Shown: piece by piece, positions 55,544 to 64,000 of the stretch
Position numbering within the stretch: position 1 is the stretch's first letter
Layout: each line of letters starts with the position of its first letter
DNA from: Carettochelys insculpta
Lineage: Eukaryota; Chordata; Testudines; Carettochelyidae
Direction of reading: 5' to 3'
Length of the DNA stretch: 64,000 nt
Assembly: GCF_033958435.1 (NCBI RefSeq)
Contig: NC_134138.1
Coordinates: forward strand, 185,663,298 to 185,727,297
The notes under the pieces: model-generated
Told to the model about the DNA's origin: nothing
The model's input: only the letters and a program-made list of their open reading frames with translations
Database searches by the model: none
Program-made: the position numbers and the translations under genes

Positions 55544-56478
55544 TTTGAGTGCAGAAGGTAGGGACTTGAAAGAGACCTTAAAAATACCTTTCCTCTATAG
55601 GCGTCTGCTGAAAAGCTTTCCAAGACCACAGATTCTCTGACCATGGAAGGTAGCGGCCACCACCCAAGAGAGAAAACCCCTCTTTAAAACCAATGAAGAC
55701 ACACTTTGGATGTTTCCCTGGGGGGTAACCCCACTCTCTTAACCCTCCCTTAGGAAAGAGCTTGAAAAAAGAGGAAGAAATTAAGCTAAAATCTGCTAGC
55801 TGGGCTTTCAGTCTTAGGCACGAACTATACAAACCCTTCTTTGGACAAAGGAATCAAATCATTGCCTTAAATAAAGGTGGTTTATTATCAGAACAAAAGC
55901 TTTACATGATAACGAATACTCAGTTGCAAGGTGTTACAGAGTGAAACAACAGCAGCAAAAGTTAAGTTAAAGTACAGGGAATTACTTCCCTAGGATTCAG
56001 TTTACAAGTTGTAGTGTACAGGAGGGTACATCAGCGAGCCTGAGAAGTCCCGCACCAAACCCAAAATAAAAAATAATCTGAGCACGTCTGACTAAATGTT
56101 TCCTTTCTACTTACATATCTGTAAGCCCAGATCTCCTTGTGGCCTGGATATTTACTGAATTCCTTAAGCCGTGCTCACAATTAAACATCTCTGTGTCTCT
56201 CTGCTCCAGCCACACAAAAGAAAGACTCCTCAGCAAGTATCTGCTTCAATTAAAAAATCCCCCCCTCTGCCCATTGGCTCACTTGGCTGCTTGCCAACAA
56301 AGAACTCACTTTCTCTGGGTTTAACCCTTTACAGGCATGCATTCATGACAGAGGTGCTTGCCAGAGGTAGACACCCTGCTGTCACAGAACATTATGCAAT
56401 TTTTTACCATCCCCTGAAGCAGCAGAGGCTGGTTGGTGACAAGGGGGAGGATATCAGAGGGAGCAATGATCTAATCTA
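55544..56478. other. No recognised feature
   Basis: No coding or repeat signal that I can support. Confidence 0.45.
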
Positions 56479-56744
56479 CAGTACAAGCTTTGTTATCTGG
56501 CATCCCCAGGGAAGTGGGGATGATGGATAATAAAGTGTGCCAGTTATTAGGGCAGAGGCTGGCAGCCAACCCTGCAGTGCCCCTCTGCCCTCCTCCTCCG
56601 CCCTCCATGGCCGGGCAGTGGGCAGCTTCACCCAGCCCAGACACAGCAGCTGGCCCTAACTAGGACGCTCACCCACATCTGATGTCCTCAGCTGGGGGTA
56701 CTGGGTGCTAGTTATCTGAATGCTGAATAACTAGGCTTTTACTG
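56479..56744. mobile_element. Tigger/pogo-like MITE
   Basis: Ends CAGTACAAGCTTTGTTATCTGG and GAATAACTAGGCTTTTACTG are inverted copies, flanked by TA on both sides (56477-56478, 56745-56746), as in Tc1/mariner-type elements. 266 bp, noncoding. Confidence 0.65.
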
Positions 56745-56746
56745 TA

Positions 56747-57802
56747 GTAAGGCAATTCTATGTCTATTAGCATATTTTAAAACAAAACATCTTTTCTGAA
56801 GTGTAGCTACAGTATACTTCGCTGGTTATATGACCACAGGATAACACGTACTTCACACTGAGTTGTTTAGCAGACCACAAAGGTTAAATTTGTCGGTTGT
56901 ATTGCTTCTGAATCTTTCTGGGCAGATGATACCACACTGAAATGATCTGTCTTGTTTTTTGTGCTTTTCTCTATAGTTAAGTTTCTCCAGCGCCAAAGTG
57001 TCCCAGCTTTTCCCAAACCATCATGGTGATCATTAGTGGTATATATGGATCTGGAAAGCTACTGAAGTAGTAGTGTGGGCTGCTTTTTATGAGACAGGGA
57101 GTGGAGACATTTTTCTAAGATCTTTAGTGTTCGCACACAGTAAATCTTAGGAACACAAGCTGTGTTACTGTTCAACTCTCAGCAGTCAGTGCCTGATTCT
57201 CAGCTACTAAAACACCCATAGAAATACTGCAGACAGATATATAACCTTCTAAGCATACATGAACAACAGAGTCTTCCACCCCTAAATTGTGTACAATAGT
57301 GTGTTCCCACCTCCTGTGTTTGAAATGAAACCTGCTATTTTATTTTATTTTCCAGAGCAAAAATCATTATAAATCTTAGGGTCAAATGGGGAACTGACAG
57401 AATTTGACATTGATTGCTCAAGTGAGATCTAGAAATAGATTTTTTAGAAGTGAGTTTCTTTCTGGTTTGCTTTCCAGAATAATTTTAGATGAGTAATGGC
57501 AAATATTTTACTTTATGACCTTGGTATGCTTTGTGCTTCCCTTATCAAGCCAAAATGAGAATAAGAAGGAAATACGATTTTGCAGGATTGGGTATTGTCT
57601 ACAAACATACCAGTTTCACATTATGATTAATCTGAAAACAAAAAGACACATTTGCAATACTCCCTTTAATTAACTCCTTTTTCCAGCCACAGAACTCCTC
57701 TGCTGGGAAACAGGAGGGTTGTTAGGACCAGAATTACAATCTCTTGCCTGTGATACATAAGAAACAATTTGACTTTCACTTCCATGCTAAAATAGTGTTT
57801 GA
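56747..57802. other. No recognised feature
   Basis: AT-rich sequence. Nothing identifiable. Confidence 0.45.
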
Positions 57803-57810
57803 CTCTAGAA

Positions 57811-58115
57811 TAGTGGTTCCCAACCTTTCCACTAGTGCTGACCCTCAGTCAGTCCCACAACCATTTGCAAACCCCCATCCAAGCCAATTCCAGCTGCTGT
57901 GTACATTAAATGAAAAAGGAAACCACAACATAGATTTTTAGACAGCATATTGGAAATATGTAATTTAAAAATAATAATTGATTTATTTTTGCAATTCATT
58001 TAAGACTTATTTTCTATGATCATTTTTATTTATTGTTTATTTTCTTCACAGACCCCCCCCTACAACACCCTCGCAGACACCCAGGCATCTGCAGACCCCA
58101 GTCTGGGAACCACTG
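57811..58115. mobile_element. hAT MITE (CAGTGGTTCCCAACC family)
   Basis: Ends TAGTGGTTCCCAACC and TCTGGGAACCACTG, flanked by identical 8-bp CTCTAGAA (57803-57810, 58116-58123). 305 bp, noncoding. A textbook hAT insertion. Confidence 0.85.
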
Positions 58116-58329
58116 CTCTAGAACAAATACGCTGTGAGCTCTGTACCACAGAGGCATCAGTGCAACAATTTTGCTGGGCAGGGGCAGGATCTGAAGAACC
58201 TATACAAGTGATGCACTCTTCCGCGCTTCCTAGTACTGTGGGACTCATTCTGAGTGGGCTCCCTGCATGCAAGTGACCAGATAGAGATGAAAAGGCAAGA
58301 CAGGAACTCAGGATCCACATTTTCTGGAT

Positions 58330-58460
58330 TAGTGGATTTCAAACTATTTTCATTTGCAGGCCCCTAAAAATTTTCAAATAGAGGTGTGGACCCCTTTGGA
58401 AACCTTAGACATAGTCTGCAAATTCCCAGGAGTCTGCAGATTGTTGGTTGAAAACTGCTG
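58330..58460. mobile_element. Short hAT MITE
   Basis: Ends TAGTGGATTTCAAACT and GGTTGAAAACTGCTG, flanks TTCTGGAT and CTCTGGAT (7 of 8). 131 bp, noncoding. Confidence 0.65.
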
Positions 58461-58468
58461 CTCTGGAT

Positions 58469-59226
58469 CCATTATCACTCCTATGTAGGGTTTGGGCAAC
58501 CAGTGACGAGGGTATTTCATGCTGTGAGGCTTCAGTAATGACAGAAGAGCAGCTTGTAGGGAGGGTTCTACTACCTCCCTGATATCTGAAGTAACCTCTC
58601 AGTGAAAATCCGAGGTTGTGTGTGCACTTGAGCTAGGAGCTTGTCCTGTCCTTTGTTCTCTGTGTTTTTGAGTAAATTGATGCTTTTGGTTTGATGCCTA
58701 CATAGAGTAAATTCTTCCTAACGTCTATTCAGGACACACCTCCTGATTGATGGCCCTAAATCTGTTGTTCTGATAGGCATATTATTATGCTAGTTTCTTC
58801 AGTGAAAGACGGGAGGAAAACAGGAATTGACCGGGTATGTTTTGTTTTGCTGGAACAAAATATAAAAGAACTGGTATCAGGTTATGCAGCCGAGTGCGCT
58901 GTCATATCCAGTACCCTTGTCTAAGCATTTTTTTAAAAATTCCAGCACACTCAACTTTGTATTATTAGAGTTTGGATCAACACTGTAAAAATCCTGGGCT
59001 GAATTCTGCCCTTCCTTAAAACAGTTCAAACCTAGAAACACTCCATTTTATTCTGAGGAATAACCCTGGGTATATGTTGGTGCAAATGAGAGTAAAATTC
59101 AGTCCATTGTGTTTGTGTTCACTAAGGGCCTGGTTCTGTTGTCACTTATGCCCAATCTACAAAACACAGAAAATAGAGATTTGTGTTACTAGCTACATTA
59201 CTTTTCAGGTAATGTGCTCGTGACTT
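58469..59226. other. No recognised feature
   Basis: Nothing identifiable. Confidence 0.45.
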
Positions 59227-59229
59227 TCT

Positions 59230-59657
59230 GGTTATGTCTACACTAAAAAGGTTTTTCAAAGAAGCTGGGACTCTTGAAAAATCTCCCAGAGCATCTTCAC
59301 GCAAAATGCATTCTTTTGATATTAAATCAGAGGAATGCAGCACTTTTCCCGTGGCCCTCTTCCTCTCCCAGATGAAGAATAGCACCTTTTTCCAAAAGAT
59401 ACTTACAGAAAAAACATACATAGAGAGCCTGGGGGCCCTTTTTTTGAAAGAGCAGTCCTCATTGGTGCCAGATTTGATTGCTGACCCATTCTTTTGAAAG
59501 CACAGGGGCTGTGTGGATGCTCTCTATCAAAAGAATGGATCAATTTTTTCAATTGGCATTTTTGTGTGTGTATGGGCTCTTTCAAAAGAAGTTTTTTTTC
59601 AAAAGACATCTTCCAGAAGAACTTCTTTCGAAGGATCTCTGTAGTGTAGTCACAGTC
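59230..59657. mobile_element. MITE with TCTTTTGAAAGA palindromes
   Basis: Ends GGTTATGTCTACACTA and TAGTGTAGTCACAGTC, flanked by TCT on both sides (59227-59229, 59658-59660). The interior has several TTTTGAAAGA / TCTTTCAAAAGA inverted units. 428 bp. The frame at 59403-59801 crosses its edge and is not a gene. Confidence 0.65.
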
Positions 59658-59660
59658 TCT

Positions 59661-62249
59661 GAGAAACAGGCCCCTTAGAGGTATCTCATGTTGGTTACCT
59701 AACATAGCTAGTACCTTTTGAAAATGTAGGCCTCCACATCCCATTACCAATTTTCTGGGCTCCATTAGCATTAGAATATTATACGGAAAATTAGGCAGCA
59801 AGGTGAACTCCTGGCCCTAGGGAAGTCCATGACGAAACTCCCACTATCTTCAGTAGAGCCACAATTTCACCTGGGTGTTTTATGGGCCTCATAGCATCTT
59901 CCTCAGAAAGAAAGGAATTGACTTCAGATATAGGTGTATGTTTTCTGAAACTTCCCACAAACATGACTTTGAAGAGCTTTACCCTGTGAAGTCTCTGGAA
60001 GGTGAAATCCTAGCTGTGTGAGATGAAAAAGAAGCCTCTCTCGCCAAGCAAATCCCACAGCTTGCATAAGATCTGTCTGAAGACTCTTACGTGTAGTGTG
60101 ATACATGTTTATCCAAAAGGAGCTCAGGGGAATCTTTCCCACTACTTAATATGGAGTTATGTTTCCAGGGACAGTGAATCCAGTGATCCTAATTGAATGA
60201 ATAATATTATCCTCCTCACTCTCCATCCTTGAGTTCTGGCAAATTAATTACTCATTGTTTTCAACTGCACCCATCTGTAACAATCATCGTGATTAGGAGC
60301 AAAAATCAATTAAGATATTTTTGAAATGTGTACAAAATGAACCACGGGTTAGGGAAAGGCTGAGCTTTACTGTGTTTTCTATTACTAAAATTTACTTTAA
60401 TTTCACAGGAGGTATCTTTAATAAGGCTACAGAAAAGAATGAATTCTTTCCCTGTTTGCGGTAAATCATCATTATCCTAACCAGTTGTGATTTCCCTGGC
60501 AGCATAAATTCAGCTCACTCCCTTTTGTCCTTGGTGGCCTTGCTTATACTATACCTCATCTGTTTTTGCTCCTAGTTCTCTTTTCATATTCTTTTCCTCC
60601 ATCTCTTTCCAAACATCTGAGACCCTGTTCTGTAATATTCTATTTCCATGAGGAATTTTCATTGCTTTACACTGTTCTTTCCACCTTGCTGGAGAATAAA
60701 GATTATGTAAAACTGCAAATGGAATTTGTTCCAAATTGCTATCGCTCTGTGAAAGTATACAAAATGCTCCTGAGATTGAATTTGAGAGAGAAAATTGGCA
60801 GGTATAGAACAGATGCAGCAGTCTGGGTACCATTTAATATAGCAGCTTCTGGAAAATGCATTGTCAGGCATTTAAAAATAAACTGTTGCAAAAATGAGCT
60901 TTTTTGGGCTGTGCAAGAAAGGGGTCACAAAAGAGCTCTGAAATACTTTTACCCCGAAAATGACTCAACAACCTCATGAGCCTATGCCTTGATTTGGAGT
61001 AACAGATTCTCTGATCATGTGGAAATTTAATTTTACTGCCTTTTCCTTGCATGCATGTATGATAGCCCATATCAATCAGGTATCTTTACGGATGGCTCCA
61101 ACTGTCATCAAGGTCCTGATCCTGATAGCAATTTATATAGGCACATGGACATGCTGATTTATATCACCCAAAAATCTATTTTTTGAGATGCAGGCCAATA
61201 CAACAAATTTAATGTTGTCCTCCTTTCCTGATCAGTTTTTAAATGTACTTTGTATAGGATGGCAGATGATCTTCACCCTCAGAAATTAATGAGGAACCAC
61301 TTCTCTATCACTTTTCTCAGTGGCTATTCCTTTTTTTGAATCTCACAGCCCATTCAAAAAATCCCAAGAGTTTCAATCTGTAAATAGTTTACAGGGGTGC
61401 AAATAAATCTTTCAACATCTTTATATTTGTCAGAGAAAGCCTTCAGCCTCTCTCTTTTCTTTCTTTAATAAGGCCGCTTTGAAATGGTTAAGGAAACCTG
61501 TAACAAAGCAGCCTAATAATGGGACTTTGGGAAAGAACAGAAGTCCTCCAGTAAGTGTTCGCCTATTCCATCTCTGGGGGACAAAAGCAACAATTTCCAA
61601 GAACAAGCAGTCACATTCTCTGTGCCAGGCACCCTATGTTAATTACAGCACAGCTGGCATTCAGGTTCACAAGCAATCTGCAGTGTGCATTGCATCAAAC
61701 CACTTTATAGGAACCATTATAAACATTTTCCTCCTACCTTCCTTGAAATGTTAGTGTCTTAATATGCTGCACAGACTCCTGGTTTTTTGTTTTGTTTTGT
61801 TTTTGTTCTTAGTATTGGAGCAGAAAAGCCTATACCATAAAAATATTTTTCGAGTTACTATTTTCCAAGCCTAACTTTGACATTTACTGTAGTGATCAAA
61901 AGAACCATTCTAATGCACTTAGCTTATTGTGGAACTTTTGAAATATACATTGGCGGTGGGCAACAAAGACATGAGTCTCTCTGTTGGGATTAACTATGAA
62001 AGAGATAATGGAGGAAAATGGGGTTAAAATATTAAGCCTCTCCTGTTTGTTTTTCTATGGATTTGTTTCTGCTTTCCCCCACACATCTGGACACTAACTC
62101 TGAATCACAGGTGGAGAGGATATCTGAGAGCTATTCCCAGGAAACCAACTGACTTTATTTTATTTATTTATTTATTCCTGTTGAGGAGCGTGTGTGATTT
62201 CAAGGATGTTCCAGTCAAGTTGCCTGATTCTGACAGGATGAGTAGATTC
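59661..62249. other. No recognised feature
   Basis: The longest plus-strand frame (60566-60979, 137 codons) has no domain I know and no codon pattern that persuades me it is real. Confidence 0.4.
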
Positions 62250-62257
62250 TTATAGAC

Positions 62258-62588
62258 CAGTGTTTCTCAACCTTTTTTTTTTAAAATAAAATACCCGCCC
62301 CTCCCCGCAATTCCTACAATTTTCAGACACACATTTTTTTCTATCATTGCCACACCTTTGTTTAAACAACTTAATCATAACTGGTTGGTTGGAAGAAGTT
62401 GCCTATAGGCAACAAACTTGCCATCATACTTACAATTGTGAAAAAATGTTAAATAAATAAAATTAGATGAATATAAAATAAGTCCAATTTTTTATTCATA
62501 AAAAGGTTAAGAAACACTGAGTTACTGTACCCTCTGGAAGAGCTCTGAGACCCCTCGGGGTACACGTACCTCCGGTTGAGAAGCACTG
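62258..62588. mobile_element. hAT MITE (CAGTGTTTCTCAACC family)
   Basis: Ends CAGTGTTTCTCAACCTTTT and CCGGTTGAGAAGCACTG, flanks TTATAGAC (62250-62257) and CTATAGAC (62589-62596), 7 of 8. 331 bp, noncoding. An inner CATAAAAAGGTTAAGAAACACTGAG near 62498-62522 is a third copy of the terminal motif. Confidence 0.8.
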
Positions 62589-62596
62589 CTATAGAC

Positions 62597-63295
62597 CTAT
62601 CATGGACAAGATGCCAGGATACGGCACGGATGAGGTTCCATTCCAACAGCAATTCTAGCAAACTGTTTAAATGGAAGAGCAAATGGAAGTGGGGAGAAAT
62701 GGAGTGCAAGAGGCTGCAGCCAGTAAGCACTGATAGTAGCTGAACATGGAAAGACAAAGAAGCCATTGGTGGATCACCAGTCCTGGGGCTAGTTCTACCT
62801 CATCCTCCTGGGACTGTTATGCAGGCTGGGGAGCTCTGGAGTCTGTGTTCTCCGGCCACGAGCACAGCATGCTGCCTACATGTAGAAAACCAACATGATG
62901 TGTGGTATACAGCTGGCTATATGCCAGCCATGGACTCCTCCACTTACGGTGGTTTTAAATCGACTTATTCAGCAGCAGACAGAAGTGAATTTGACTTTTC
63001 AGTTTATCTACCCGAGAACTATTTTCAAGAGTTTGGCTAAATGAAATCCACTAAAAGGTGGAAGAAAAGGTTATTTATGCTTCCTTGTCCTTTTCAGTTA
63101 TATCTCTGCTCTAGTATATGATCACCTGGCAGAATATATTCACCACAGTTCTTTCACCTGTAGCTTTTGGAATTTTATCTTTTCATATCAAATAAATTCA
63201 TATTATTAGAATTTATTCTAATCTGGTCCCTAGTATTATAAATCCCTGATAGAAAACAAGAACCATGCATGTGCTGTTCATAATTTCTCTTTTCT
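62597..63295. other. No recognised feature
   Basis: A 73-codon frame at 62819-63040 ends in a fairly ordinary peptide (STYGGFKSTYSAADR, VYLPENYFQEFG) but has no match I recognise and no visible splice context. Confidence 0.4.
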
Positions 63296-63662
63296 ATGGA
63301 TAAGTTTGCAAAAGAGAAGACTGAGGGGTGATTTGATAGCAACCTTCAACTTCCTGAAGGGGTGCTCTAAAGAGAATGGAGAGAAACTGTTTCAGTGGTG
63401 ACAGGTGGCAGAACAAGGACTAATGGTCTTAAGTTACAGAAGAAGAGGAGTAGGTTGGATATTAGGAAAAACTACTTCACCAGGAGGGTAGAAAAGCACT
63501 GGAATACAATTGCCTAGAGAGGTGGTGGAATCTCCATCCCTAGAGGTGTTTAAGTCCTGGCTTGACATAGTCCTGGATGACTTAGTTGGGGTTGATCCTG
63601 CTTGAAGCAGGAGGCTGGACTCAATGACCTCTTGAAGTCCCTTCCAGGGCTATGACTCTATG
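63296..63662 (+). mobile_element. CR1 retrotransposon 3' end
   Basis: AGGGGTGATTTGATAGCAAC, TTGGATATTAGGAAAAAC, GTGGAATCTCCATCCCTAGA and CCTTCCAGGGCTATGACTC, ending in the repeated CTATGACT tail, are the conserved 3' segment of CR1. 5'-truncated, no open frame. Confidence 0.85.
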
Positions 63663-64000
63663 ACTTTGCATTCCTGGCACAGCACAATGGAGCTTTAATG
63701 TGGGCTAGGTGCTGACTCTGTTACTTGCATAGATTAGAGCTTCCACTCCCTACCCTCCTTGGCTGCTGAGTGCCAATGGGCTTTTACAGTTAATGGGATC
63801 TTTCTGAGTGAAAGAGCTGTCACACATGGTGAATATCCTTAAACATGTACACACGTGTATTAGTAACTAGAGGGTTTGCCCACTGGTGCTTGGGTCCTTG
63901 TGAAGGCTCAAGGCAGGGTGTGGGAGGAGCTGGAGTCAGGACAAGGGGTCGGGTGTGTGGGCAGCTCGAGTAGAGGGTAGGGGATGGAGGAGTCAGGGCA
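63663..64000. other. No recognised feature
   Basis: G-rich toward the window edge. Nothing identifiable. Confidence 0.45.

Noticed and set aside
51663..55546. A target duplication for Harbinger copy 2 (AAA / TTT)
   Set aside because: The flanks are inverted rather than direct copies. They may extend the terminal repeat, but they are not a duplication.
60566..60979. A 137-codon plus-strand frame as a gene
   Set aside because: No domain, no splice sites that stand out and no polyadenylation signal in a suitable place. Not supported.
62819..63040. A 73-codon frame with an ordinary-looking C terminus
   Set aside because: No recognised family and too short to judge from composition alone.
1..64000. 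CRISPR arrays, prophage, or bacterial operons
   Set aside because: No regularly spaced direct repeats, no bacterial-style gene packing. Introns, SINEs and LINEs show a vertebrate genome.

Overview
This window is vertebrate nuclear DNA, most likely from a turtle or a related sauropsid. Evidence: CR1 non-LTR retrotransposons of the type ending in ATTCTTATG-like tails, Penelope-like retroelements, MIR-type SINEs, many short DNA transposons with GGCTACGTCTACAC-like termini, spliceosomal GT-AG introns and AATAAA signals. There is no operon, CRISPR array, rRNA or convincing tRNA. I find no exon of a host gene; every protein-coding region I recognise belongs to a transposable element. The species assignment is inference from repeat content.

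Layout. 1-12.9 kb: unrecognised sequence holding three CR1 copies, one of them long and antisense (4423-7490) with an endonuclease-reverse transcriptase frame broken by one frameshift and one stop, plus a hAT-type element. 13.1-17.0 kb: a decayed Harbinger element of a HARBI1-like family, with transposase on plus and a Myb/SANT-like protein on minus, interrupted by a 710-bp Harbinger MITE of another family. 17-46 kb: mostly unrecognised DNA with nested repeats: MITEs, a 1.2-kb foldback, Penelope 3' tails, a Penelope GIY-YIG fragment (30.8-31.8 kb), an inverted non-LTR endonuclease fragment (27.6-28.8 kb), a MIR split by two MITEs, an L1-like fossil (39.4-40.7 kb) and a CR1 split by a MITE. 47.0-55.5 kb: the centrepiece, two two-gene Harbinger elements side by side in the same orientation. 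55.5-64 kb: hAT and Tigger-like MITEs, one Harbinger-like MITE and a CR1 tail.

How the genes work together. In each Harbinger element a DDE transposase (plus strand, one small intron) converges with a Myb/SANT-like DNA-binding protein (minus strand, one intron). In characterised Harbinger systems both proteins are needed for transposition. Copy 1 keeps all three catalytic acidic residues and an apparently open Myb-like gene whose splice phases match, but its transposase has an apparent N-terminal frameshift. Copy 2 is clearly dead (first catalytic Asp changed to Val, several frameshifts). The 710-bp MITE at 13.5 kb is an internally deleted relative of these elements, so the window holds both the probable source family and a deletion derivative. 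A second theme is a hammerhead-ribozyme-like core in the tails of two Penelope-type families.
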